Source: Bacteroidota bacterium (lineage in GTDB: Bacteria > Bacteroidota > Bacteroidia > Chitinophagales > Chitinophagaceae). From it: a stretch of 52,265 bases of DNA. A model generated the notes under the pieces. The model searched no databases and had not been told where the DNA came from. It was given only the letters and a program-made list of their open reading frames with translations. A program made the translations under genes and the position numbers. Below are positions 25,160 to 37,900 of the stretch, piece after piece. Where the stretch lies: positions 1-52,265 of the forward strand of contig JAFDXI010000056.1 in assembly GCA_018268035.1 (NCBI GenBank), read 5' to 3'. Each line of letters begins with the position of its first letter. The stretch's first letter is position 1.

Positions 25160-25405
25160 GCTTTACATTTTTTAATTTTAAAAATAATTTATTACACAAT
25201 TTTATATTTATTTTTTTTATTGCAGGAAGTAAAAGCTTCAGTAAATTAAATAAATTACTCATATCGTTTACGACATAAAATGTGTATTTGCAGAAATAAA
25301 ATAAGCAATACAACCACTAATATTTACTAAAAACTGTATTGTAATTATATTGCAGGCATCTAAGACTTAAAAAATGTCGTATTTTTTTCTACAAAAATTA
25401 ACCTA

Positions 25406-25434
25406 AGGAGTTTTCTGGTAAGCCCCTCACTCCT
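25406..25434 (+). promoter_or_regulatory. Leader hairpin before the first giant gene
   Basis: AGGAGT (25406-25411) can pair with ACTCCT (25429-25434) around a 17-nt loop, ending 17 nt before the ATG at 25452. It could affect ribosome access. A distant pair, TACGACAT (25269-25276) and ATGTCGTA (25374-25381), is also inverted. A TATTTTTT sequence at 25380 is a possible -7 box. The evidence is weak; no proven function is claimed. Confidence 0.3.
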
Positions 25435-25451
25435 GAGAAAAAATAACACAA

Positions 25452-28400
25452 ATGAAGATTTTCACCATGAAGAAAATTTACTTATTGCTTGGTTTGTGCA
25501 TTTTAATAGCAGCATTTGAAAATACAACCCAGGCTCAATCGGTACTTGATCCTAATGACCCTGTTATAGATTATGATTCGTTAAACCCGCCAGTGCAGCC
25601 ACCATGGGGTCAGATTGGAAAATGGGTTAGGACCAAGAGCCTTTCCTGGAATTCAGATTCATATAAAGCTTATATATATGAGGGTTCGTGTTTCAGGTTA
25701 AAGTTTCCAAAAACTTATAATCCCACAGCCAATGATGGTAAAAAATATCCAATAGCCGTTGTTTTTCATGGTGGAGGAGAAGCAGGCCCAATTACAGACA
25801 ATGAGACACAATTATATCATGGTGGATACAATTATATGCTTGCCGATGATAATGGGGTTTTTGATGGATATATATTGTTTATGCAAAGCCAGGGTTGGTG
25901 GGGAACGACCTCATATTTAAGGATACTGGATATAATTAATTACATGATTGCCAATAATAAACTTGACCCATTTAGGATGAGTGTTAATGGTTTATCTTCT
26001 GGGGGACAGGCTTCATGGGATATGGTTATTAATTATCCAAATTATGTAACTGCATCTTTGCCAATGTCAAATGTTTCTATTGGTTATAAAGATCCATCAG
26101 TAGTCAATAAAGTAAAGTTTACACCAATGTGGAATTTTCAGGGATCTTTGGATGGTTCACCCTCTCCATCAACAGCAGAGCAGGTAAGAGATGCAATGGT
26201 AAGTGCCGGTGGCAATTATCGTTATTCCGAATATGCCAATGTTGGTCATAACACATGGGATAGTGCATTTGCTGATCCTGACTTTTTCCCATTTCAATTA
26301 AGGGGGTATAGTTCTAACCCTTGGGTACTTTATGGACGGACAGACTTTTGTGATTCAAACGTTAATTTAACCATCGGTGTTCCGCCTGGTTTTGATGGGT
26401 ACCAGTGGCGAAAAAATGGTAATTTGATATCAGGCGCAACAGGGAATACTTTTAATGTTACAAGCTTAGGTACTTATGACGCGAAAGTTTTAAGAGGTTC
26501 AACCTGGTCTGATTGGTCTCATATACCTGTTGTGATTCAAATTACACCCCCCACCATCACACCTCCAATAACTGTTTCAGGGCTAATGAGCAATGTGATT
26601 ACATCAGGTGATGGAAAAAATTATGTCAATTTGCAATTGCCTGATAATGGATATACAAGTTATACCTGGAAAAAAGTAGGAAGTGACAGCGTGATTGGTA
26701 CACAAAGAATCTATACAGCAACTCAACCAGGGCAATATATTGCTGCTGTTACAGAAGAGTATGGATGTTCAAATGTTTATTCAACTCCATTTTCTGTAAT
26801 AAATGCAATAGGTAAAAATGTGCCAGATCCTGCCAGCAAGTTGACTGCTACTGCTGTTTCATCAACTGAGGTTTTATTAAACTGGGAGAATAATCCACAT
26901 CCGTTATATAATGAAACATATTTTGAAATTTATAGAAGCGAAGGCCAGGATGGGAATTACAGTTTTGCAGGGAAAGCGCCTGCTGATACATTATCATTTA
27001 GAGATACTAAATTAAAACCGGGAGTAATTTATTTTTATAAAATCAGGGCTGTAAATAACAATGGTGCTGCTGCAATGTCAAATGTAGCAAGTATCAATAC
27101 CATTGCAGATAATATTTTGCCAACAGCACCCGGTACTCTTACTATTGGTTATACTACTAATACATCCATGCAATTGCTTTGGAAAAAATCAACAGACAAT
27201 GTTGGTATCAGGAATTATTTAGTGTTTATGAACGGAGTGCAAAGCTATAATACAACTGATACAAGTATTATCATAAATGGATTGACACAAGGATCTATGT
27301 ATTCTTTTTATGTGAAATCTGTTGATTCAAGTGGCAACTATTCACCACAAAGTAATATGGTAAGCGCTCCTGCAATTTTAAAAGGATTACAATATAAATA
27401 TTATGAAGGCTACTGGTTAAGTGTTCCGAATTTTAATACATTGAATCCAATAAAAACAGGTGTTGAACCCAATACATATTTATTACCTGCAAGAAGGCAA
27501 GCTCAATTTGCCTTTTTATGGCAGGGTTATCTAAGGGTTCCAATTTCAGGAAAATACAGAATAAGTGTTACATCAGATGATGGCTCTATGGTATGGTTAA
27601 ATCCTTATGATCCATCTGTAACTCCTTTTATAAATAATGATCATATCAGTACTGTAAAAAGCAAGTATGCAGGTGCTACTTTAACAGCAGGTCTTATACC
27701 TATTTCAATAGCATATTTTCAAAATAAGAATGGTAGGTTTATTCAATTGAATTGGGCAAATTACGATTTGTATGGTGATTCTGCTTATCATCCAATAGCA
27801 GATTCATTTTTTGTGCCCGATTACATACCTGCAGATACAGCTCCAAAGGCGCCGGCAGGTCTTGTTGCAACTGCTCTTTCATCAAATACTATAAAGCTTA
27901 CATGGACAGATAAAAGCAGTAATGAAACAGGTTTCCAGATTTACCGGTCATATAAGCAAAATGGCGGTTATGAAATTATTTATACAACCAATTCGAATGT
28001 GGTTCAATTCCTCGATTCCAATTTGACACAGAATACAAAATATTATTATAAAATAAATGCAGTCAATAATTTTGGTAATTCAGTTTATACTTCATCTGTT
28101 ATGGGCAAGACACAAAATGTGCCTAATGTAAAAGCTCCTACGGGTGTAAAAGCTGTTGCACAATCATCTTCTTCCATACAATTGACATGGAACGATGTTG
28201 ATACCAATGAAACAAATTATGAGATTTACAGGTCTGCTGTTGACTCATCAAATTTCAAGTTGGCAGCAACATTACCCTCAAATTCAAATTCTTTTATAGA
28301 TAATGGCCTTTATGGTAACACTAAATATTATTATAAAGTAAAAGCAGTCAATAACATAAAATCTTCTCCTGATAAACCTGCTGTTTCTGCAACAACAAAA

Positions 28401-31400
28401 AATAATCAACCTGTAATTAACGATAAGTTTTCACTAAAATCAGTTCCGGCAGGTGTACATACTTTATTGAACTTATCAGCAACAGATCCTGATAATGATA
28501 CGTTGACTTTTTCAGCAACAGGGTTGCCTTCATTTGCTACTTTAACCAACACAGGGTACAATGTAGCAACAATTGATTTTAATCCATCCTCTTCAAATCT
28601 GGGGAATTATAATAATATAAAGATTAAAGTCAAAGATGGAAAAGGTGGTACAGATAGTAGTATTTTTTCATTAACTGTAAACAATAATTATTATCCGGTA
28701 TTAGACAGCATTGCTGATGATACCATAAATGAAGGCAACGATTTAATTATACCGTTGACTGCTACAGATCAGAATAGTGGTGATAATTTATCGTTTTCAA
28801 TTACAGGTGCACCGAATGATTTTACAATTGAACCTGTGAGTAACGGTGTTGCTAATTTAAAATTAAGCCCTAATTATGGTGCATCAGGGAATTATGAAGT
28901 TAATGTGTCTGTTAGTGATGGTAATGGAGGAGCAACAACCAGAACTTTCAACGTAACTGTCAATGATGTTGATCCAACACAAACCATTTTTGCAAGATTT
29001 AAAGATGTTGACAATATGGGTCAACCATGGAATGATATAACGAGTGTAACAACTACTAATTTTAAAGACAATTTAAACAATCAAACATCTGTTGGATTGT
29101 CTTTGCAAACGACCTGGTTTGGTGTTGACAATGAAGGGCCTTCTACTGGTAATAACTCGGGTATTTATCCAGACCCTGTGTTGAAAGATTATTATTATTT
29201 CGGCAGGAATGGTGGACCTGAAACAGTTTCGGGGAATATTACTGGACTTGATACTTCCAAAACATACAATATCAGTTTTTATGCCGGAAGCAACTGGGCT
29301 GGTGCATATGATAATGGAAGTACTGTCTTTACTATTAACAGTAATTCAATTTCATTGCCTGTACAAAATAATACCAGTAAAACCGCAGACTTTATCAATA
29401 TCAAACCTGCTTCAAATGGTACAATTGGTTTCACAATGTCAAAAGGCTCGAATACACCTGCAGGATATTTAAATGCCATTGTAATAAAATCTGTATATAC
29501 AGATAATATAAAACCTTTAGCGCCTACATTCCTGGTAGCTACAGATGCACCTGGTAAAGGGGTTCAATTGAATTGGAATGATAATGCATATAATGAAACA
29601 AATTATAAAGTTTACAGAGCTGGAAACCCTGCTGGGCCTTATGGTTTGATTAATGGTAAATTAGGCGCTAATACAACCAGTTATCTCGATACAACTGCAA
29701 TTGGTAATAAACAATATTATTATTTTGTAAGAGATTCAAACAAAAGCGGGCTTTCTGATTCGTCAAATATAGCCGCTTTGTTTACTAAAAACAGGGCACC
29801 TTATGTTTCACCTATTTCAAGTATTATCATAAAAAATAACCAGGTTCAAAATGTAAATGTGGTAGCTATTGATGATGCCAATGATCATTTGACATTAATG
29901 CCATCGAATCTTCCATCATTTGTGACATTTACAGACAATGGTGATGGTACCGGCTACTTTACCATATCACCAACCATCGGTACAATAGGCACATTTGAGG
30001 ATGTTACGGTTACTGCAACAGATAATAATGATTCAAGTAGTTCTGCTTCTTTCAATATTACTGTAACTGATCAATCAATGAATTCAATATATGTAAATTT
30101 CTCAAATGGAAGTATAGCACCTGCTCCATGGAATAATTTTACTAGCTGGCCAACAACTAATGCTTCACTTTCGAATTTATTAGATGATAATGGAGCAACT
30201 ACCCCAGTATCAGTAAAAATAATGAATGGATTCCAGGGTAATTTTGGAAATGGGATGCAACCAGGAAATAACAGAGGTGCTTATTCTGAAATAGTAATGA
30301 AAACCGGCATTTATGAAGGTGCATCAAAAACTGATTCCATACAATTATCCGGTTTGACAATAAATATGAAATATAATTTTGTTTTCTTCAATAGCCATGA
30401 TGATGGATTAAAAGGAACGACCAATTTTACTATAAATGGTCAGACTGTGAGCCTGAATGCAACCCATAATATTAATACTACTGCAGCTATCAATGGTATT
30501 GTTCCGGATGCTAATGGTAAGGTTATGATTAAAGTTGCGAAAGCAGCTGGTGCTGATTATGCATATCTCAATAGTTTGATAATACAAAGTTATGACAGTA
30601 CACAAAAGCTATTGGCACCAGCAGATCTCAGAGTGGTCAATATAACTAAAAACAATATTAAGCTACAATGGGCAGATAGGAGTTTTGATGAAACAGGTTT
30701 TGAAATATGGAGGGCTTCAGATACGACCAATCCAAGTTATACACTTTTAGCTACTACTGTGCCAAATGCAACTACTTTTATTGATTCCGGCTTACAGGCA
30801 TCACATACATATTATTATACTGTCCGAGCAATACAAGGTAGTACCACATCAGCTTATTGCAGTCCTGTTTCAGCAACTACTTATTCGCAGGCATTGTATA
30901 TAAATTTCACATTTGTCAATGGTGCAAATGTTCCATGGAATAATACCCTTGCTTTGCCAGAACCAGGTATTGCATGGAATAATTTACTTGATGATAATGG
31001 TGTTACATCAGGAATTGGATTGACAGAAACAGGCTTGTTTGCCGGAATTTATGGACCAGGAATGAATACCGGTAGCAATTCTGGTATTTATCCTGATAAA
31101 GTGTTGGCAGATAATTATGGATTATTTCCTGGTGAGAGCACAACTATGGTTTTAAACGGCTTGAACTTAAATATGAAATATGACCTTACATTTTTTGCAA
31201 GCGCCAATATTGGTGGTGATGTAAGTACTGCATATTCTGCTGACGGGAAACGGGTTGTATTAAATGCGTCTTATAATACTGATGGAACAGTAACGATGTA
31301 TAATGTAGTGCCAAATCAAAATGGGCAAATTGTTATTACTATTTCACCCAACACCAATTCATCTCAATATGGTTTAATTGGCGCATTTGTAGTACAGGAA

Positions 31401-31772
31401 GCAAATCCTGCATCCGATCAAATACCATCACCGCCATCAATGATGCATCAACCATTGGCTTCGGTAAAAAAATACGAGAAACTGAAAAATAAAAGCCAAG
31501 TAATTGCAAACAATCAAATACATGTTTACCCAAATCCATTTAAAAACGATTTCACTATTTCATTTTATCCTGAGAAAGATGATAATGTAACTGTTGAATT
31601 ATTTGATGTTAATGGTAAATCAGTAATTCAAAAGAATCTCGGTAAAGTAACCAAAGGAAATAACTCCATCAGGGTTATTTTAAACCAGAATATAACTGCA
31701 GGCGTTTATCTTTTAAGACTTACATATCTGAAAGAAGGGAAATCGGAATACATAAAATTAATCAGGCAATAA
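25452..31772 (+). CDS. Giant T9SS-secreted esterase/adhesin, copy 1
   Basis: A 2106-aa secreted protein with signal peptide MKKIYLLLGLCILIAAFENT (from Met7; Met1 is also possible). Residues about 30-300 form an alpha/beta-hydrolase of the CE1/PHB-depolymerase type: Ser182 in GLSSGG, Asp234 in GSLDGS and His266 in VGHNTW are the likely triad. Two Ig-like segments follow (300-455), then fibronectin III at 458-550 and 560-640, PA14 at 645-795, fibronectin III at 797-980 and two cadherin-like repeats to 1173. A block of roughly 175 residues (1178-1350, 1543-1716, 1814-1985) then alternates with more fibronectin III and one cadherin-like repeat. The last 80 residues (from IHVYPNPF, 2023) are a T9SS type A sorting domain. 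A strong terminator follows. The substrate is unknown; an ester on a polysaccharide is my inference. Confidence 0.88.
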   Translation: MKIFTMKKIYLLLGLCILIAAFENTTQAQSVLDPNDPVIDYDSLNPPVQPPWGQIGKWVRTKSLSWNSDSYKAYIYEGSCFRLKFPKTYNPTANDGKKYPIAVVFHGGGEAGPITDNETQLYHGGYNYMLADDNGVFDGYILFMQSQGWWGTTSYLRILDIINYMIANNKLDPFRMSVNGLSSGGQASWDMVINYPNYVTASLPMSNVSIGYKDPSVVNKVKFTPMWNFQGSLDGSPSPSTAEQVRDAMVSAGGNYRYSEYANVGHNTWDSAFADPDFFPFQLRGYSSNPWVLYGRTDFCDSNVNLTIGVPPGFDGYQWRKNGNLISGATGNTFNVTSLGTYDAKVLRGSTWSDWSHIPVVIQITPPTITPPITVSGLMSNVITSGDGKNYVNLQLPDNGYTSYTWKKVGSDSVIGTQRIYTATQPGQYIAAVTEEYGCSNVYSTPFSVINAIGKNVPDPASKLTATAVSSTEVLLNWENNPHPLYNETYFEIYRSEGQDGNYSFAGKAPADTLSFRDTKLKPGVIYFYKIRAVNNNGAAAMSNVASINTIADNILPTAPGTLTIGYTTNTSMQLLWKKSTDNVGIRNYLVFMNGVQSYNTTDTSIIINGLTQGSMYSFYVKSVDSSGNYSPQSNMVSAPAILKGLQYKYYEGYWLSVPNFNTLNPIKTGVEPNTYLLPARRQAQFAFLWQGYLRVPISGKYRISVTSDDGSMVWLNPYDPSVTPFINNDHISTVKSKYAGATLTAGLIPISIAYFQNKNGRFIQLNWANYDLYGDSAYHPIADSFFVPDYIPADTAPKAPAGLVATALSSNTIKLTWTDKSSNETGFQIYRSYKQNGGYEIIYTTNSNVVQFLDSNLTQNTKYYYKINAVNNFGNSVYTSSVMGKTQNVPNVKAPTGVKAVAQSSSSIQLTWNDVDTNETNYEIYRSAVDSSNFKLAATLPSNSNSFIDNGLYGNTKYYYKVKAVNNIKSSPDKPAVSATTKNNQPVINDKFSLKSVPAGVHTLLNLSATDPDNDTLTFSATGLPSFATLTNTGYNVATIDFNPSSSNLGNYNNIKIKVKDGKGGTDSSIFSLTVNNNYYPVLDSIADDTINEGNDLIIPLTATDQNSGDNLSFSITGAPNDFTIEPVSNGVANLKLSPNYGASGNYEVNVSVSDGNGGATTRTFNVTVNDVDPTQTIFARFKDVDNMGQPWNDITSVTTTNFKDNLNNQTSVGLSLQTTWFGVDNEGPSTGNNSGIYPDPVLKDYYYFGRNGGPETVSGNITGLDTSKTYNISFYAGSNWAGAYDNGSTVFTINSNSISLPVQNNTSKTADFINIKPASNGTIGFTMSKGSNTPAGYLNAIVIKSVYTDNIKPLAPTFLVATDAPGKGVQLNWNDNAYNETNYKVYRAGNPAGPYGLINGKLGANTTSYLDTTAIGNKQYYYFVRDSNKSGLSDSSNIAALFTKNRAPYVSPISSIIIKNNQVQNVNVVAIDDANDHLTLMPSNLPSFVTFTDNGDGTGYFTISPTIGTIGTFEDVTVTATDNNDSSSSASFNITVTDQSMNSIYVNFSNGSIAPAPWNNFTSWPTTNASLSNLLDDNGATTPVSVKIMNGFQGNFGNGMQPGNNRGAYSEIVMKTGIYEGASKTDSIQLSGLTINMKYNFVFFNSHDDGLKGTTNFTINGQTVSLNATHNINTTAAINGIVPDANGKVMIKVAKAAGADYAYLNSLIIQSYDSTQKLLAPADLRVVNITKNNIKLQWADRSFDETGFEIWRASDTTNPSYTLLATTVPNATTFIDSGLQASHTYYYTVRAIQGSTTSAYCSPVSATTYSQALYINFTFVNGANVPWNNTLALPEPGIAWNNLLDDNGVTSGIGLTETGLFAGIYGPGMNTGSNSGIYPDKVLADNYGLFPGESTTMVLNGLNLNMKYDLTFFASANIGGDVSTAYSADGKRVVLNASYNTDGTVTMYNVVPNQNGQIVITISPNTNSSQYGLIGAFVVQEANPASDQIPSPPSMMHQPLASVKKYEKLKNKSQVIANNQIHVYPNPFKNDFTISFYPEKDDNVTVELFDVNGKSVIQKNLGKVTKGNNSIRVILNQNITAGVYLLRLTYLKEGKSEYIKLIRQ

Positions 31773-31781
31773 AAAAACAAA

Positions 31782-31810
31782 GGCTTCAGTAAAATGAAGC
31801 CCTTTTTTTT
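31782..31810 (+). terminator. Rho-independent terminator between the two giant genes
   Basis: GGCTTCA (31782-31788) pairs exactly with TGAAGCC (31795-31801) around a 6-nt loop, followed by an eight-T run. It lies 10 nt after the first giant gene. The second copy should therefore have its own promoter in 31811-31980, where only weak -7-like sequence (TATACTTTG near 31886) is seen. Confidence 0.88.
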
Positions 31811-31980
31811 ATAATCTTTTATTAATATCAAACTTACAACCTAATCCAGGCGTGGATTCTGACCTTAAAATATCTGAAAATATACTTTGACGAGTAAAAA
31901 CCCATTGTTTACCAAATTGGGAAGATGCAACATTCTGCTGAGAAGTAATTTTATCTTTTTATCTAAATTATCTGCTCAAA

Positions 31981-34900
31981 ATGAAAAAAATATTCTACAC
32001 CCTTTTTGTGTTAAGCACCATTTTCCTGATACCAAAAATTGCTACATCTCAATCCGTATTAGATCCTTCTGATCCAATTGTAACTTATGATCCCGGCAAT
32101 CCTCCTGTGCAACCAGCCTGGGGGCAAATTGGAAAATGGGTAAGGACCAAAAGGCTTAGTTGGAATACAGATTCATATAAAGCATACATTTATAAAGGCT
32201 GTGCATTTCGTTTGAAATTTCCAAAGACGTATGATCCCAATGCTAATGATGGAAAAAAATATCCAATGATGGTGTTTTTCCATGGTTTGGGAGAAACAGG
32301 GACAATTTATGATAACGAATATCAATTATACCATGGAGGTGATGATTTTGCTGCAGCAGTAGATAATGGCACTTTTGATGGCTATATACTTTGCATGCAA
32401 AGTCAGGGTTTCTGGGGTTCAGGCCAATATCAATATATAACTGAGATTATAAATTACATGGTAACCAATAATAAGCTGGATTTATTTAGAATTTCAGATA
32501 ATGGTTTATCGGCTGGCGGACAGGCCACCTGGGAAATGATGTTTGGTCATCCCAATTATATTGCATCCTGTCTTCCTATGTCTGGCGTTTCCATTGGTTA
32601 TAAAGATGCCAGTAATGTAAATGAAGCCAAATTCACACCCATCTGGTTATTCCAGGGAGGCCTGGATGGCTCTCCTGCACCATCTACGGCACAGCAGGTG
32701 AGAGATGCGTTTTTGGCAGCCGGTGGTGATTTTACTTATACTGAATATCCTGATTTAGGACATGGAGTATGGGACAGGGTATGGCAGGAACCTGAATTTT
32801 ACCCATACATGTTGAGAGCATATAGTTCTAATCCATGGCCATTAACCGGACGAACTGAGTTTTGCCCAGGGGATCCGATAAATGTGACACTTGGGGTTCC
32901 TCCGGGATTTGATGAATACCAGTGGCGTAAAAATGATACAATAATTAATGGTGCAACAACTAATTCTATTAATGTTACTAATGTTGGAACTTATGATGCA
33001 AGAGTTAGGAATGGTAGTATTTGGTCGGATTGGTCTCATACACCAGTTATTATTAAAACAAAAACTCCTACTATTCCACCTGAAATTACTGTTGAAGGAC
33101 TAAGTAGTCCTGTAATACCAGCTCCTGATGGCAGCACCAGTGTGAACCTGATGGTGCCAAATAGTTATACAAGCTATTTATGGGAAAAAGTTGGAAATTC
33201 TAATACTTTAGGTACAAATAATGATATCAATATTTCACAACCCGGCGATTATGTTGTATCAGTAACTGAACAATATGGTTGTTCAAGTGTTTTCTCAAAC
33301 CCATTTACAGTTGTGAATGCAAATGGGACAAATGGCCCAGAAGCAGCATCGAGCCTCACTGCAGTAACACTTTCCAATACTAAGATTGAATTGGATTGGG
33401 CGGATAAACCTAACCCTGCATTTAATGAAACTGCATACGAAATTTACCGTTCCACTACTCCAGGCAATTCTTATGCTTTTATTGGTAAAGTGCCAACTGA
33501 TAATATTACTTATGTTGATTCTACTGCATTACCAAATACAACCTATTACTATGTTGTAAGAGCAGTGAACAACAATGCAGCGGCTCCATTATCAAATGAA
33601 GCCAGTGCAACTACACTAACAGATAAAGAGCCACCTGCTGCTCCGGGTAACCTGCATATTGTTTCAACAACCAGTACATCTATAACAATTGCATGGGATT
33701 CTGCAACAGATAATGTTGGTGTTGATAGATATGATATATATGTGAATGGTGTAAAAACATATAGTACAGATAAGACCTCAATTGCAATAAATGGCCTTGA
33801 TAACGGATCTCAATATGTGTTTTATGTAAAATCAAAAGATATTAGTGGTAATTACTCTACACCTAGTAACCAGGTTAGTGGATTTGCTGCATTACAGGGA
33901 TTAAATTATAAATACTATGAAGGTTCATGGTCTGTGCTACCGGATTTTAATACGTTAACTCCGGTTAAAACAGGAATTACTCCAAATTTTGATATTTCAG
34001 TAAGAAATCGGGATGATCAGTTTGGTTTTGTATGGCAGGGTTATATCAAGGTTCCTGTAGCCGGTACATATACATTTGAAACATATTCTGATGACGGTAG
34101 TAAATTGTGGCTGGCCCCTTATGATGCCAATGCAACACCGCTTGTTAATAATGATGGATTGCACGGTGTGCAATATAAGGGTGGTACTGTCACTTTGCAA
34201 CCTGGAATTTATCCAATTTCCGCTGCTTTCTTTGAGCAAGGTGGCGATCAGGTAATGCAGGTATATTGGACTTGCAGCGCTTTGTTTGGTGATAACAACC
34301 GGCACCTTATAACAGACAATTATCTTACTGATAATTATAGCACAGCTGGTACTGTGCCTGTTGCTCCGGGTAATATTGAAGCCACTGCTTTAGATTATAC
34401 AAGAATTAATGTTTCCTGGACAGATAACAGTAGTGATGAAACTGGTTTTGAAGTATATAGAGCAGATAATAGTAATGGCCCTTTCCAAATTATTGCAACT
34501 ACACCGGCAAATACAACTGCTTATATTGATTCAGCTTTGTCGCCTTTGACAACATATTATTATACTGTTAAAGCGATAAATAATTCTGGCTCATCCTTTT
34601 CTGGTGGATTGAAATATTCTTATTATACGGGTACGTGGAATAATCTTCCTGATTTCAATTCATTGACACCAACAAGTACTGGTTTTGTAAAAAATCTTGA
34701 TCTTTCTGTAGCTTCTTCAACTACCAATTATGCTTTAAAATTTGAAGGCAATATCACTATTCCTGCAGATGGGCAATACACTTTTTACACAACTTCTGAT
34801 GATGGAAGCAAACTGTATATTGGTGCATTTGATGAAGGACATCTTGTGGTGAATAACGATTATCTGCAATCTCCAACTGAAAGATCGGGAACAATTAATT

Positions 34901-37900
34901 TAACTAAAGGTGTTTATCCTATTTATATAACTTACTTCCAGCAAGCAGGTGGTTATGTTTTAAGCGCAGCTTATGAAGGTCCCGGAATTTCAAAAATTCA
35001 GATACCTGATTCAGCTTTTGCAGAACCTTCAGATTCTGCAACTACAGATAGCTTGCCTGCAGCGCCTTTGGCTGTTACTCAATTGAAAGCAATTGTGCAA
35101 TCAGCCTCGGCGATAAACCTGACCTGGAAGGATAATGCCATCAATGAAACAGCATATAAGGTTTACAGGTCAATCGGTGATATAAATAATTTCAAGTTCT
35201 GTGCTGCTTTACCGGCAAATTCTACTTCATATAATGACACTGCATTGTTTGCACATACAATTTATTATTACAAGGTTTATACAATAGGTATTGGTAACCA
35301 GCAGACACCATCTGCTATTGTACAAAAGAAAACAAAAGATAATTTTCCAGTGTTTAATGACATTGAAAACAGGAGTGTACGTTATGGTATTACTACATCA
35401 ATACCTGTAACTGCTTTTGATGCAGATAATGATTCATTAGTTTATTCAATCAGGAATAAACCACCATTTGCAAAATTGATAAACAACGGTAATAATACCG
35501 CTACATTGACATTTAAACCAAACGCATCAAAGCAAGGGACATATAATAATATTCAAATAATTGTAAATGATAAATTTGGAGGTAAGGATACAACTTCTTT
35601 TACAATTACTGTGAATGATAATTATGACCCAACGATAGATTCTATTGCTGATTATACTCTTACAGAAAATGACTTACTAACAATTAATTTGAATGGTCAT
35701 GATCAAAATGCAACAGACTCATTGCAATGGACTGTTACTGGTGCCCCTAATGTAAATAATCTGGTTGCAATAGATAAACAAAATGCGCAATTAACATTGC
35801 ATCCCAACTATGGTGCTGCTGGACAATACTTAGTAAACGTAAAAGTAATTGATGGTAAAGGCGGCTCCACTTCCAGAACATTTAATGTAACAGTAAATGA
35901 CAAGGATCCTAATAAAACGATTTATGCAAGATTTAAAAATGTTGATGACATTGGCACACCATGGAATAATATTACCGGTGTAACTTCAAATAGTTTGAAA
36001 GATGCAAATGGTAATGTCACCAATGTTGGTTTAAACTTGCAAACAAGTTGGTTTGCTACAAGCAATGGTGGCCCGGTTACAGGAAATAATTCCGGTGTTT
36101 ATCCTGATGCTGTGTTGAAAAATTATTATTACTTCGGCATTTTTGGTGGCCCTGAAAATGTTGATGCCCAGGTAACCGGATTAGATACAGCGTTAACTTA
36201 TTCATTTACTTTCCTTGCTGCAAGTTCATGGCCTGGAGCTCAGGATAATGGAACAACTATTTTCTCAAGTGAGAATCAAAGTGCATCTTTATATGTTCAG
36301 GGAAATACTCAAAACACTGTAACATTATCTGGCTTAAAAGCAGATTCTACCGGAAAGATCACATTTAATATGGCTAAAGCCGCTGATGGTACACCTGTAG
36401 GATATATCAATGCGCTTGTTATAAATTCTGTTTTGGATGATGGTACTACACCATTAACTCCTGCTGCACTAATTGCAGAAGGAACAGGTTCAGGAGTACA
36501 GTTGCACTGGAATGATATATCATATAATGAAACTAATTTCCAGGTATATCGTTCTAATATGCCAAATAGCGGATTTGTTTTAATTAATACGCTTGCATCT
36601 AACACAACCAGTTATCTGGATAGTTCAGCCAAGGGCAACACACAGTATTATTATAAAGTACTTGCATCAAATAGTTATGGTAATTCTGGTTATTCAAATG
36701 TAGCATCAGTTTTAACAGAAGATAAAATTCCAGTGTTGAATGCTATTAGTAACGTAATTATGAAAAATAATACACAAATTAATATTCCTGTAATAGCTAA
36801 CGATGATGTTACTGATCATGTGACATTAACTGCTTCACAGATGCCATCATTTGTAACATTTACAGACAATGGCGATGGAACAGGTTCCTTCTCTGTTCAA
36901 CCATCTGCAGGTACCACAGGTTTTTACCCGGGCATAACTGTAACCGCAAGAGACAATAGCGATTCAGTAAGCACTTCAAGTTTTAATATTACAGTTACAG
37001 ACAATGTTACTTCAGTTTATCTCAACTTCTCAGATGGAAGTCTTGCTGATAAACCTTGGAACAATTTAACCGGATGGCCTTTTGCCGGCACTACATATAG
37101 CAATATGAAAGATGCAGATAATAATGTAACTGGAATTTCGGTAACCCTTGTTGATGGTTTCCAGGGTGTGGTAGCATCTGGAATGAGACCTGGTAATAAT
37201 AAAGGAATTTATCCAGATGTAGTGATGCGTACTGCAGAGTTTGAAAGTTCAACCAATGCCAAGACCATTAGGGTTTCAGGACTCTCAACTAGTAAGAAGT
37301 ATAGCTTTATATTCTTCAACAGCCATGATGATGGATTGAATGGTACTACTAATTTCACTATTAACGGGCAAACAGTTACACTCAATGCAACATATAATAT
37401 CAATAAAACAGTGCAAATAAATGGTATTACGCCCGATGGAAATGGACAAGTTAATATTGCTGTTACAAAAGCAAGTGGGGCTGATTATGCTTATGTCAGT
37501 TCAATCATTATCCAGGCGTATGATAATAATGTCTCATTGATTAATCCTTCCAACTTAATTGTTACTGGCAATACCAGGAATTCAGTTAGTCTGCAGTGGG
37601 CAGATAAATCATTTGATGAAACAGGTTTCCAGGTTTGGAGAGCAGATAGCAGCAATGGATCTTATAATCTAATCAATACTGTGGCTACAAATACAACGAC
37701 ATATACTGATGCAGGATTGACTCAAAACAAAACATATTATTATGTGGTTCGTGCTGTTAACGGCAATGGTAATTCAGATTTCTCAAACGTAGCTGTTGCA
37801 TATACTTTGGCTTATGCAGTTTACGTGAACTTTACTCAGGATAGCATGGCACCAGCACCATGGTACAATACTGCAGTGCCACCTCAAAAAGGTTATGAGT

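Noticed and set aside
32842-33039. Minus-strand ORFs of 60-100 aa inside the giant genes
   Set aside because: They are low-complexity shadows (Ile/Ser/Asn/Thr-rich) of Asn/Thr/Gly-rich beta-domain coding on the plus strand, without ribosome sites or family features.
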